Source: Gibbula magus
Taxonomy: Eukaryota; Mollusca; Gastropoda; Trochida; Trochidae
Direction of reading: 5' to 3'
DNA: 64,000 nucleotides
Assembly (NCBI GenBank): GCA_936450465.1
Contig: OW388290.1
Coordinates: 25,657,457 to 25,721,456, forward strand
The notes under the pieces are model-generated. The model worked only from the letters and a program-made list of their open reading frames with translations. It was not told the DNA's origin and made no database searches. This document shows, one piece after another, positions 46,401 through 63,019 of the stretch. Every line of letters begins with the position of its first letter. Within the stretch, counting starts at the first letter, position 1. The translations under genes were made by a program, and so were the position numbers.

Positions 46401-47930
46401 TGTTAAAATATGTACACTGTATTTACAAAAATCGAGAGTCTCATGGAATAGGAAGGTAGCAATGTTTTACAAAGAGCACTAAATTAATGATGACATTTTC
46501 AACTTTGAAAATCAAAATGGAAACAAAGGCAGTTGAAGGATATTTTTAAAGGTAATGATTTGAAATATGTTGTTTTATTTAGTCCGTCTAATATGGGCAT
46601 AAACAAACAGAGCTAATTTCATTTAAAGCATAATGAACACACTGTCAAACATCTTTCAAAGAAAGATTGTCTACATTTATTCATTAGTAAGCCTAATCAA
46701 TATTTTACGAACCTGTATCTGATGTCGCTAGAAGTTAATATATAGAGATACGGTTCTGATTGAATCAATGTCATGGTTGATCAGTACAATTGATATATTG
46801 TATTGTTTGCTGGACATAACTACGATTCTTGATACACAGTTTTCTCTAAATTGCTTAAGAAATCAGTTAACATTAACAACGGTTTGATTTAGCCACACAC
46901 ATCCAAAGATGGCAATAGCAAAGCTTTGGTTTCTAGATAATATCGTTAGAAATCCTGAACAATTATAGAAAGCTATACATAAGATTAACAGTGTAGTTAA
47001 CACCACCAGTTTAAAATTTGTGTTCAAACTTAATGTGTCTGATGCGGTTTGTTCAGTCAAAATTATTACCATAATGTAATGTTAATGATACTGTTTTTGT
47101 GTTTAGTTTTTCTGTCCATCAAGTGTCATAGAAAACACTGATTTAGTGATTGATGTTCAATTTACAAGAACCAAACTAGTGCTGAATTGGAAACAAGAAT
47201 TATGTCACACATTAAAATATTTGATGAGCTTAACTGTATCACATATCCGATACAGGATTTCTGTAAGTCAATGACCACAAGAGGTAAGATCAAGTCACTC
47301 AAGTCTTGTTTAGATGATTCGGGGATATATCACAGTCCGCGCATACTATGTTTTATCCGAGGCACTGATTGAATCAATACGAGTATGGTCTCCAGGATGA
47401 CCAGGGATTAACAGCTAATCTTATACTATAATTTCAAGCAGAGTCACTAGACCTATGGTACGTGTATACTTAGGAAGGAGATAAAGATGTGTAAACAATC
47501 ACCTCTTCTATCAAGGGTCTGTGGTAATCTGAATGTACTCCTTGAATTTGGGCTCAATAAATATTATATCAATGCCTTAGTTTGACAATAGGGAAGCCTG
47601 AGTTGTTTGATTTTTTAGGATGTCTGTCAATGTATTAGTATATATTATGCCATTCATCACGCCCAACATTATCTAATTTGTTAAAGCTATTTATATAAAA
47701 TAATGTTGAGTTGTCAATTTACAAGGTCAATGTTCATGTAGATTTGCTTTAAATTTGATATTACGATGCAAGTACAAATTTTGTTATCATAGATCATTGG
47801 TTAATATTGATCACGATTAGACAATATGCATGCTGACAGCTGTTACTGCTGCTGCAGCTGTGCCGTTGCAGGTGACCCACAACTAAATACGTTCAGAGTA
47901 AGGTCGTTACAATGAGTGTTTCGTATTCAC

Positions 47931-48059
47931 TTACAATAACAATGGTTACAACACCCACTTGCACACGAAGGGCGATTTTCTGTGTAATACTTAAAATCTT
48001 TCATTGTTGTTGCAATTTTGTCCGTGCAGTTAATCAGTTTGAAGTAGCAGAATATATTC
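47931..48059 (-). pseudogene. Exon X, copy 3 (receptor ectodomain candidate)
   Basis: The minus strand reads FCYFKLINCTDKIATTMKDF, then KYYTENRPSCASGCCNHCYC before a GTGAAT donor. It is parallel to the copy 2 exon, with one extra in-frame codon (Thr) and several conservative replacements. One additional T near the start breaks the frame relative to copy 2, so the first few codons differ. Lies about 1.7 kb upstream (in gene sense) of exon Y, as expected for an earlier ectodomain exon. Family assignment is inferred. Confidence 0.45.
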
Positions 48060-49825
48060 CTTTGATTTTAAAACTGAAGTGTCCCGACTGTGCGCTGATT
48101 ACATGCATTTTAATCGGTGTAAGAAAATGCTCTATATAACTGCAAAGACCCATAAAACATGGAGCAAACAAATCATGTTATGTTATGATGTTTAATCAAT
48201 ATATCAATTGAGAGGATTTTATGTGATAACTATTTTTCATGTTCACTTATTTTCAACTCGGACTGTCTGTTCTAGTCTGTACATGTCGAATGTCGAAGCT
48301 TCGTATACTGTACAAATGGCATGTTTTCTCCCAAAAAGATAGAATTCCTAAGAATTCCATGTACTATTTCAAATATCACATAAATACAGTAACATGGTCG
48401 GCATGACTTCTTTATTTTGGTATTTAACTCATCATCTAACGTTTTAAAATGAAATCAATCACAGGACAAAAAGTGGTGGAATCCGCTTGTAGGATCCTTC
48501 CGGATTTTTCCGGATTCTCTTGGTTTACACACATACATATTGTTTATGGATTATGATTATTAGTATGGATTCAACAGGAGACTGATGAGAAGTGGCCTGT
48601 TCCAAACTCACCAGTCGAAAATGCAACTCGGTTGGTACATTTAATTGACATCATATCATAATAACAACAACTACAAATGTATATCACGCTCCAATGGCTA
48701 CAATATTGTACCTGTTCAAGCGGAACATTGATTCACTGAATTGATGTTGTTTCAAAATAATATTTGCTTAAGGGGGACTATTTTGTGTGTACATATTCCC
48801 ATTAACTGAATGTATACACTCAAATAAGTGTTACCTATAGTTTTGTGTACTTGCATAGCATAACATCGGAAATAATGTTGAAATAAATAATGTTTCAGAT
48901 ACATGTATCATTTAAATGACCTACTCTGAGTACTGAAATGTCAAACATGTAAACTAGATCATGTATAGATTTATAAATATGTTTTGCCGTTGGTCTGCTT
49001 AAAATTATGAATCATAACATATTACAACAGACGAATGGTAAAGTGTTTTTTTGCGCCCACGTCTTCATCAATATATGTCTCATGAAATCCAATCACGTTT
49101 GTTGAAGCATACACAAGGAATAGAGTTCATTGAATTATATGGGCAAACATAAGTATATAGTTTCAGGATTGTCCTGCAAAACATTAATTCGTTTGTTCCA
49201 TTTGTGTTCTAAGAAGAATGCGTCCTTGTGAAAGCTGCAATTATAAACAAGTGGTCCATTGTTGGCAAGTGCTTTGTTTCCATAAAGATACATGATTTAT
49301 TTGAGTAACTCAAGTTTCAAACCTAAGTCAAAGATCGTTCCCAAAGCACTTGCAAATATCAGGGAAGTTTGTCCAAACACATTCTTCAAATTTTCACAGG
49401 ATGCACATGTCATCTCAAATCGCATTTTAAAAGTTATATGCATATTATATTTCCAAATGAAATGAACTTTTGCATCGTCTATCTCACTATAGTTAAAGAA
49501 TGGTGTGGTTACATTCAGAGTTTCCTTAAAGCATTACACATTATGACAGTTAATGTTTTTTTAATGATGTCGAAATTAATCATAAATATTTCTGTCTAGT
49601 AACTGAGGAAAATCTGTCTTGTCAATCCCTTGACGCAATTGTGATCCATTTGACTTTTATCATCATTGAAGGGGGTTAATACTCAGCCTGATTCTGGAGG
49701 AGAATGTGATTATTGATGTAGGAAATCAGCATCTAGGAATCAAACACTCAGTAGGTAATGTAGAGACGTCTACAAATTCACACAACAGTTTCACAGAGCA
49801 GAGTCTATACATGCCATAAGTTATA

Positions 49826-50131
49826 AACTGAGGTAAAAAGAAAGTTTACACCCCAGTTGGTTTTATCATCTGCTAAATGAAAATGTGCCTCATTCTGCAC
49901 ACATGTACAACATTATAAACATGGTAGGGGTCATGTTGGTGGGAAAATGATTTTATACACTTTTGTCCTTTCAGTGACTCTAACTGGGCATGTTTGACAA
50001 ATATGAGTATGATTGTTTTGTCAACATTGAGCATTAAATAATATCCCGGTGCTATCATATCAACTTGTTTTGTTATTTTTACTATATTAGTGAAACAATA
50101 TGGTGTAAAGTTTCTTTTGTACCTCAGTTAA
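49826..50131. mobile_element. 306-bp foldback element / MITE
   Basis: The ends are inverted repeats of about 28 bases: AACTGAGGTAAAAAGAAAGT with TTACACC on the left, against a complement reading AACTGAGGTACAAAAGAAAC with TTTACACC on the right. A TA- or TAA-type flank is possible but not clear. Present in copy 3 only. No transposase; a 61-codon minus-strand frame inside it is unrecognised. Confidence 0.65.
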
Positions 50132-50194
50132 TATCCATGATAAACCACTGTTATGGGTACTCTAAGACTAACTTTTAAAACGGTTTTAATTCTA

Positions 50195-50318
50195 CAGCAT
50201 GGCACATGTCGACGGTTTCAAGTCCTTCTCCCCTCTTTGACACCGAGCTATCCAAACCTTTCGCCGCGTTGCATCTGTGTTTTCAATTGGAAGTTAAAAA
50301 AAAGAAACTTTATTCCAG
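50195..50318 (-). pseudogene. THAP-domain second-exon-like fragment
   Basis: The minus strand reads GIKFLFFNF, then after a one-base shift PIENTDATRRKVWIARCQRG and EKDLKPSTCAML before a stop or a GTAGAA donor. This is the middle of a THAP zinc-finger domain (G-x-K-F-x-x-F-P, R-x-K-x-W-I, K-P-S). The following C-S-x-H-F is absent here. A T-run slippage explains the frame break. It lies in copy 3 and is on the opposite strand to the THAP-type first exon at 52151. Upstream on the same strand, 50330-50470 has an open stretch with SEWENISVEEELVEYVDFET that I do not recognise. Confidence 0.5.
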
Positions 50319-51989
50319 GCTTTGATGAATTACTACACCCCAAACTACATAATATACCATATCAAGTCAGAAAATGTCTCGAAATCTACGTATTCAACCA
50401 ATTCTTCCTCCACACTTATATTTTCCCATTCACTCTGTAATTGCAATGGCGAGCTGTAGAGTATCTCTGATGTCACAGCCCAACCCTGCTGAAGGCTCTC
50501 GGGGAAATATGCATATCGCCACAGGCAGCAGTCAATGCGGTTCTTTTGTCGTGTAATTAGTAATTAAACACGACTTTCCACATTATTTTCGGGGTAATAT
50601 GTTTTGAAAGTTATATTTTATTATAGCAGAATATAAATGTTTATGCATACTCTCCTTTCAATACCTAAATATGTAAAGTTTCTATGTAATAAACAGATGA
50701 GAACGGAACTCTCAATGTGCCACCGGGATACCAGTTATGTATAAAAGTATCTACAAGTATAAACATAACAGCACTAACATCCCAGATACAGTGTTAAAAG
50801 AATGGCTTTAATACATAGACTGAATGGGAAATTCAAAACGCTATGAAACTGAAAACATGATTATCACACAAATATGAATGCTGCAGACACTTTCAAGTCT
50901 CAAGTGTGGTCAATGTATTCACATAGTCACCTATTACTGCTTGTAATGTCCAGAAAACATTCTATGTATATCATTAGTGTCTGCAGTCTCGTAACATGGA
51001 CAGAAAAACGGAATAATCCGTCATTCTGCAAGCCCAGGGGGAAAACGGTAAGACAGTTCTGGTAGGCAGGTTGGTACCTTTTTTGTGACACGATTCATGA
51101 GTCAACTGTTGATTTAGCAACATTGTCTACATTGTTCTTAATGATTCATGTAAAACACTTCTATTTAATCTTCAAGAAATATATTGGATTACGTGGTTGA
51201 AGCAATATCTCGCACAGTATAAAACACTCTTGTCTTTTTATATCCAATTTGAAGTGTTCGCATATAGCAGACAGGAGGTATTTGATTTATCAATCTTTCA
51301 ACGAATATATAAATATCTAATTGCATTATATTAGGCATAAAGAATAAAATATTCACCACTGTCCGTACACAGGTATTGAAATATATATCATATATATAAT
51401 ATAATATAAATTTCCAACAGTAAGCAAATGGTACAACGAAACTTTGGCATTATATACCATGTGTTTTCAAAGACAGGTAAACATATTTTCAAAAATAGCT
51501 TTAATAAAACTTACAGAGTCGAATAAGCCTTAATGTCATTTGATTTTATCCAAAATAAGTTAGAGACAACATCTACAACATCAATTTCATTTAGAGCTAA
51601 TTTAATATCCACTTATGTGGAAAGCCTAAAGTCAATATGAGTATATCAATCACGTTGAATATTCTAATATTCGTAAATAAAATGTCCATTTACCCCAATA
51701 TCAATGAATCCTCTTACAGTCACACATTACAAAAGATTTCAAACCTTACGGTGAAAAGGTCTCCTGGCTTAACCGTAATGTGACTGTTTTGACATAATGC
51801 ATTTAGATGTGTTGTGAATATTACCATTAACTAACTCTATTACGTTTTAAAGGATGGCCGAAATATATTAGTTTTATTGAATTATTAACTGCAATTAGTT
51901 CATTAGACTATTTTGTGAAAAACGAGACCCAAACAAAATCCATATGTTGTTCCTATATTAGCTTAAGCTACTTAAACTTTGCCGAAAAA

Positions 51990-52150
51990 ATTGTCTGCTT
52001 TTCACCCGCGGACAACAAACGAAAAATGGGGCGGGTCTTAGAGAATTGGAAGATACCGGAAGTGACGTACGTGAAGGGACGGGGTGTAAACATTCGCTTA
52101 CTATTTACAATGGCAAACACTGGGCAATCGGTCAGTTAATCTTTGCAATA
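51990..52150 (+). promoter_or_regulatory. TATA-less promoter: GC box and ETS/CRE composite
   Basis: A CpG-containing island in AT-rich surroundings. GGGGCGGG at 52028-52035 (GC box), then CCGGAAGTG at 52056-52064 (ETS site) overlapping TGACGTAC at 52063-52070 (CRE-like). The fused CGGAAGTGACGT arrangement is a well-known core element of housekeeping-type promoters. It lies 80-120 bases upstream of a THAP-type start codon. Confidence 0.6.
52110..52139 (+). CDS. Possible upstream ORF (9 codons)
   Basis: ATG to TAA encoding MANTGQSVS, 11 bases before the THAP-type start codon. If the transcript starts at the ETS/CRE promoter, this short frame would be translated first and could dampen the main start. 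No further evidence. Confidence 0.25.
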   Translation: MANTGQSVS

Positions 52151-52189
52151 ATGCCACATCGCTGTTCTGCTCTAAACTGTTCGAGTAAT
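52151..52189 (+). CDS. First coding exon of a THAP-domain protein
   Basis: ATG followed by PHRCSALNCSSN and a GTGAGT donor at 52190. M-P-x-x-C-x-A-x-x-C is the start of THAP zinc fingers (C2CH DNA-binding modules), and many THAP genes have an intron just after this point. A strong promoter lies upstream. I did not find the rest of the THAP domain on the plus strand downstream, so the gene may continue beyond recognition or outside the window, or be a promoter-exon fragment. A THAP-like second exon exists at 50195 but in the opposite orientation. Could be a host gene or a P-element-like transposase. Confidence 0.55.
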
Positions 52190-52199
52190 GTGAGTTTCA

Positions 52200-52620
52200 C
52201 TTTATAAATGTCCGAACATATTGGTATATATATCAAGTATAATTGATATGAATAGTGAAAGACGGTGGATTCATAGACGTTCGTAGACATAGGATAAATC
52301 AATGCTAATGAGATATACGATGACAAAATGAAACCAAAATATGATACTATAAACGAAGTTGAGACAACGAAATCAGATATTTGGTGTTGTTGTTATTTTG
52401 TGTTGGAGAATGTTTGTGTATAAAATAAAACAACAAACGTGAGATTAGCAGACGCCGGCGAAGTAGGCCCTACGGTAAGCCATCGACAATCAAAGCACAT
52501 CACAACATCCTGATTTTTTAACGTCGTTAATCTAACGACAACCTAATTTACTAACAGTACATTACAACAATCAAAGCAACTCTCCACATATTTTAAAACA
52601 CTGCATCCCAATGTTACATT
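52200..52620. other. No exon recognised
   Basis: Possible intron of the THAP-type gene. AT-rich, nothing recognisable on either strand. Confidence 0.4.
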
Positions 52621-52672
52621 TTATGATTTAGTTATCATTTATTAACACTTTCAGAATCTAACACTGGAGTAA

Positions 52673-52843
52673 CGACCGTTCTTTCCACTTGTGGAAAGGC
52701 GTTCTTTTGGCGTGGAAAGAGGCATCTTTCCAATCTTTCCACCCGTGGAAAGAGGCATATTTCCACGTGTTTCCAAAGACGGAAAGAACGACCTTTCCAA
52801 ACCCCCTTTGGAAATATAGGCCAAAAGGCGGTCTTTCCACAGC
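52673..52843. repeat. Foldback of CTTTCCAC / GTGGAAAG motifs
   Basis: Contains perfect palindromes CTTTCCACTTGTGGAAAG (52681-52698) and CTTTCCACCCGTGGAAAG (52735-52752). There are further TGGAAAG/CTTTCCA pairs, plus outer arms GTGGAAAGGCGTTCTTTTGG against its near-complement at 52821-52841. The whole 170-base block can fold on itself. Richer in GC than its surroundings. No known element recognised. Confidence 0.75.
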
Positions 52844-52869
52844 CATCACGCTAATGAGATTATGGAGTT

Positions 52870-58070
<5,201 letters not shown>

Positions 58071-58075
58071 TTGTT

Positions 58076-58560
58076 AACGTTTTAGTTCTTAATACCCCGA
58101 AAACAAAGGCAATGATTATAGATTATAGAGTGAAGAAAAACAACTGTAAACCCGTTCTCATTGACAATTCCAGCATAAAAGTTGTCCCAGAGTACAAATA
58201 TCTCGGCACTATTTTTTATGAAAAATTTAACTTTAAAGCAAACACAGAGAATCTACAAGAAATGCCAACAAAGACTGTGTTTTACGTAAAGCTTTTAATG
58301 TCAATACCTTTCCACTTGTTCTTAATTACAAAACTTTTATTAAATACTTGCTCTGTTTGAGCATGGCAAGTTGGTTTGGAGGTATTTCATTGCAAAACGA
58401 AAACAAGCATTAAAACAGTATCGAGTTGACCAGTAAAATATGAGGTGTTGCTTTAAATTTCGAACACTATTAGGCACGCATAACATATGCTGCATAAAAA
58501 ATCCAATTTCAGAACAAACAGAGCATGAAGACATTCATTCCAACAAACATTGTTGTTTTA
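58076..58560 (+). pseudogene. Non-LTR reverse transcriptase fragment
   Basis: The plus strand reads NVLVLNTPKTKAMIIDYRVK, then SIKVVPEYKYLGTIFYEKFN, FKANTENLQ and a degraded FYVKLL, with MASWFGGISLQN in another frame near 58362. This is the segment after the YADD catalytic block in many non-LTR polymerases (LN-x-x-K-T-K-x-M, V-x-x-Y-K-Y-L-G, F-x-x-N-x-x, then L-x-F-x-x-x-x-W-F-G). The catalytic block itself is not present, and stops and frameshifts occur from 58260 onward. A different family from the LINE at 6743. Confidence 0.7.
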
Positions 58561-59739
58561 AACAGTTACGTGTATAGGTAAAGATCTGTCTGCCTGTTTC
58601 CACGATATTTCATCCGGTTATTTTGATATGATTTATTATTTTTACAGTCTTATATTTAATGAACAGAAGAAATTCTTATTTATATTTATGAGTTAAACAA
58701 TTTATCATAGACTCCTTACAACTATCACACGACTTACTCTTATGAAAGTGTATATTTTTTAATATGAATGATTAATGATAAAAAAAAAACACATGTTGTT
58801 TAAGTGTATTGAATGAAAATACTAATACGTGTTGGTTCACCTGTTCTTTATTTTTAAGATTGTATGCGGAAGAGTTTCTGCCATAATACAAATTAAATTT
58901 TTGATTGTTATGTCGCAAGCTTAAGCAAAATATGAGTGATTATCATGACAATAATGTTGTCAATTTGTTACATTATATACAACTGTATTTTATTATGCAA
59001 TGACTCTTTTTGTCAATCTCATTTTTGGTAAACTTCGCTGACGGTGGTCAGCCAGGGATTATATAATCAGATGGAGTCCCTGGCTATACCTGTTAAACGC
59101 TGCGTTCCGGTCGGTGTTATGTAACATGTGTATTCGCTCTTAAACAAGTCTTCCTGGTGGACTGTAACACTTGACTTGGTTATCTTGTACTGCAGCCACA
59201 TTGAGCTATCTATCAACAATCGCTATATACACTTTCATATCGGTATTTAAATCTAACAGTTATGATGACAAAGAGGTACTAGTATGTGCATTTGCTTCAA
59301 TTTAATGCTGTATACTAGCCTATAAACGATAAACGTCTCATTATCTGTCGAAACAACATTTTAATGTAATATTGTAAAATTGCAATGACTTTAACATGTT
59401 ATAACGGATATTACTATTTATAACGGATATTACTACTATAACTACAAATAATCACATTATAAAATTAAACTTTTAGACAGTATAGACCTAGATAAAAGGT
59501 CACAGTTGTGTAAGCAATGATACTATAAGGTATTTATAGAAGTTTAACATGTATTACTACAAATCATAAAATCCAATTAAAACATAAAATAAGCACACAT
59601 CATTTCACCACAGACCCATGTTTCTGTTTAGCACAGTTTGGATGGGGTGATTTTTCATATTTGTTCTGCTCAAATAATTTCATAGAAGGCGATTTATATA
59701 AACATGTTCATTATTGCATACTCGAATACCTACGCTAGA

Positions 59740-59990
59740 TATCTAGATATTACATTTCCCTCTAGTTATGTCACTTCTTTGTGTATGTGTATGTATGTGT
59801 ATTAGTATTTAAAGTTAACCCTCTCATCAGAGTTGACGAATATATATCCGAATACACACCCAGAGCTAGTCGCGAATACACAACATTCCTCGCCCCAACA
59901 AGCCTAGCTTAATTGCGGGTCATAAACCAGGGGAGAAATTATGCATTATACATTGAATATTTCGTAATTAGAAAATCGCTCTGTATGTAT
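59740..59990. repeat. Degenerate repeat pair, left copy
   Basis: Shares, in order, TGTGTATT, CTCTCATCAGAGTT, GAATACACA-type words, GTCGCGAATACAC and AATTGCGGGTCATAAA with 61500-61720, about 1.75 kb away in the same orientation. Function unknown. Confidence 0.6.
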
Positions 59991-61499
59991 TACCTTACAT
60001 AAATAATGACAATTATTTTAAATCTTGCGTTTTCTAGCTCTCTGGGATAGTGTTGTTTATTTATACAATATTATTTGATGATGTCCGTTATTACTGTATT
60101 GCGATCTCTACTACAGACACCTCTATCTATTTTATCTTTGGAACTTCTGCGTGTATTGGAGTTTTTTGAGTGACACGTGTACAGTTCACCAATTCATACT
60201 AGATTATTTTCAAACCTTGTGAAAACGTCTCATCGGTACTATTAGTATATTTGTAATAGCATTTATAAAATGTCTATTAGGACAGACAGACGAACATAAT
60301 TATTGCATGTTATATTGATGCATCGTTAAAACATATGCAATAGTTATTTGCGAAAGAATCACTGACAGACAGGTTTTTTCTATATATAGGGCCCAGTTTT
60401 AACATGACAGCTTGAGATGACGTGAGTTTTCATCAAATCTTTTATAAACATGGCAAGGTATATTAAGATATATTATAAATATGTAGATTATACATTGTTT
60501 GTTGATTGCAAAAGCGTCACAAACTAACCATTTGTAAAATTCGTCTTCTATTTGACCAGAAGAATAATTAGAACATCATAGATCATCCAGTGTCTAACAG
60601 TCCTTTCCAAAATGTTGTATGTTTAAGGAGTGTAATGCGATTCTAAATTTACATAGATTTCGTAAGAGTGACTTATCACTAAGAAAACTTAAATACTAGT
60701 CTGGTCCAAAACCCGATTTGAAATGATGTAATGACTTAAATAAATTGATGAACTATTTGTGTCGGACCAGTTTGTATAAACATACCCTTTAAACATAAAC
60801 AAAAATATTTGCCTGTCACCAGCATTTTGATTCAACCAGATATAAGACAATCCACTTGACAATAAATATTTCTCCTATCAGCTAACTAATGCGTGTTAAC
60901 GGGACATATTTAAGGATGCGTACACGTTATTGAAAATGTATCTTAAAACTAATGTTGTGCATTTGACATTTCATACGAACTTGCTAGCTGTGTTCATTTG
61001 CATCAGTATGATATATATATTAATTAAAACTATTAGTAGGCCGTTTGCTTCGAACGTACTACATAGCACACGCATTCAGTTTTAATGTAATATGCTTCAT
61101 AAACAAAGCATGCATTTATACATTTTATCATTTTCAAATACAAATACAAATTCCAAATTTCTGTCACATCTTCAGTCGGTTTCACTTTATTTCGACAAAC
61201 GATACCTTTAATCAATATTTCCCGGCTTTTTTTTAATTCTTAATATATAAATTCAGTAGACACTCTCTTGCGTCACATACAAGTAAATATTTGATTGATT
61301 CCACCAGTTTCAAGTTGTGATCCGAAAAAAAGTACGATGGACAGAACATGAGATAAATTTTATTATTTTTTATTGAAGATTGTCCTATTGTTATATACAG
61401 CCATAAAATATTTACAAATCATACCCCGACACAATTGCAAAACAGACAGTATATACATATGGGACAACAATTAAACAGAAAACTTATGTTAGCTATCTT

Positions 61500-61720
61500 G
61501 ATGATACAATTAATTTGTTGAAGAATGAATGCTTGTCCTATATACACGTGGATGTGTATTGGATAAAGAAGAGACTACTCTCGTCAGAGTTCACAAATAC
61601 ACAACCGAATATACATGTGTGTGAAGTCGCGAATACACGCTATTGAGCCTATCTAAAGATAGCAATTGCGGGTCATAAAACAGTCTGTGCAATACGCGAG
61701 AATGGTAATTGACAAACTTA
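61500..61720. repeat. Degenerate repeat pair, right copy
   Basis: Partner of 59740-59990: GATGTGTATTGGATAA, CTCTCGTCAGAGTT, AGTCGCGAATACACG and GCAATTGCGGGTCATAAA. Confidence 0.6.
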
Positions 61721-62144
61721 ATCTGTTCTTACTAACTGTAGTAACACTATCATATTTGTAAAATGTGTATGTTTATTGTGCTTTATGAGTGTTTTGGGCG
61801 CGTATGTCTCATTTGGATACATATTTGAGAAGTCTTTCCATTTTTTTACGGCACTTTATCTTAACTTTATGAATTTTTTTTTTATATGTTACTGTTTTAC
61901 AAAATAGTCATCACACATTTAACGTTGTTTCCTTATTATCGGTAAAAACTCGTTATTCTGTGACTCAATAATTAAAGATAACACTATATTCAATCATTCT
62001 TGCTGTACTGTAATGAAGTGCGGAAACAAATTTACTAAAATAATATAAATGTTAATCACATTATAATCACGTTATTGGTAATTGAGTGTAACATATGTCA
62101 AACCTGACGGGTTAGCATATGTTGCATGTTTATTCATATCCGCT

Positions 62145-62146
<2 letters not shown>

Positions 62147-62227
<81 letters not shown>
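62147..62227. repeat. (TA)n microsatellite
   Basis: About 80 bases of TA dinucleotides. Confidence 0.95.
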
Positions 62228-62232
<5 letters not shown>

Positions 62233-62965
62233 GGTACTGATTGCAGTCGACTGCAGTCTGGGCGCACTCTGGTATTCAACCATTACCAAAACTCACAACA
62301 AGGCGTACTCTTTGAAACTGAACTGATGTCTTATGATAATTGTAATTATAGTGCAAGTTGCCTGTCTGTCCATTTTGTTTTAATTGAGAACTATGAATTG
62401 AAACCAAGTGTTCGTTATTATTTGTTTTGTCAGTAATTAAATATGGGATGATTTATTGACACTGAATTGTAATTTTGACATTTTTAAAGGTCAGCGAAAA
62501 ACAGAATGTTAAAATTTAATGAATGAATTTCTTATATTATAGAATAGCTTTTATTATGATGATGAGGGTATCAACCGGCTATTTAGACATTTATGTACAT
62601 GAATGCGAGACATATTTGTTAATTAACAGAATACACAACTATGTTTATTAGCACGCACTGTGATTGGGTATCTACCCACCGCGTCAGTGGTTGTCGCCGT
62701 TCCAATTGATTAATTGATTCGTAACAAAGCATGTGAGACATGAAAGACTCTGTCTTAAGAACGTACTTCTCCCCACAAATTGACAGCTATGTGGTATGCT
62801 ATTGTTGCATTTAAAACATCACAATTCATCATCAATGTAATGAAATTGTTATTTTGAATATAATTTAAATCTGGCATTAAATAACGATTTACTGATATCT
62901 TAACAAATGATTGAAATCAAACTCAAAACGTAATTGTAATTTTACTTTCATCTGATGTGTTCGCA

Positions 62966-63019
62966 TGTAGCTACAGCCATCTGTTGTTAAACTGTAGCTA
63001 CAGCCATCTGTTGTTAAAC
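62966..63019. repeat. Perfect 27-bp tandem duplication
   Basis: Two exact head-to-tail copies of a 27-base unit beginning TGTAGCTACAGCCATCTGTT (62966-62992 and 62993-63019). The identity suggests a recent slippage duplication. Confidence 0.95.

Larger units (their letters stand above)
39976..48059 (-). pseudogene. Receptor guanylate cyclase (natriuretic-peptide-receptor-like), broken gene
   Basis: Gene-level entry. On the minus strand, exons appear in the family order: ectodomain (candidate 47931-48059, then 46046-46197), juxtamembrane (42150-42255), then kinase-homology domain (41649-41822, 41007-41078, 40623-40785, 39976-40122). Known role of the family: single-pass membrane receptors with an ANF-type ligand-binding ectodomain, a regulatory pseudokinase and a cyclase that makes cGMP. 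Defects: about 35 residues of the pseudokinase are missing between 41649 and 41078; an in-frame stop and absent acceptor occur in the last exon; no cyclase domain exon is seen; no transmembrane or signal-peptide exon is identified. The 5' part lies in duplicated segment copy 3, and broken copies of its ectodomain exons lie in copies 1 and 2. A single-base assembly error could explain the stop but not all defects. Confidence 0.75.
46046..51840. repeat. Large duplicated segment, copy 3
   Basis: Colinear with copy 2 from exon Y through the GAGCTAATTTAATATCC block at 51595 and the CAAAACATT-like block at 51730. It carries the least damaged ectodomain exons. It lacks about 1.2 kb present in copy 2 (19080-20310) and contains later insertions: the LINE tail at 46302, a MITE at 49826 and the THAP-like piece at 50195. 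Confidence 0.8.

Noticed and set aside
59048..59083. AGCCAGGGA / TCCCTGGCT hairpin as a regulatory stem or terminator
   Set aside because: A lone 9-bp inverted repeat in a 64-kb window is not informative.
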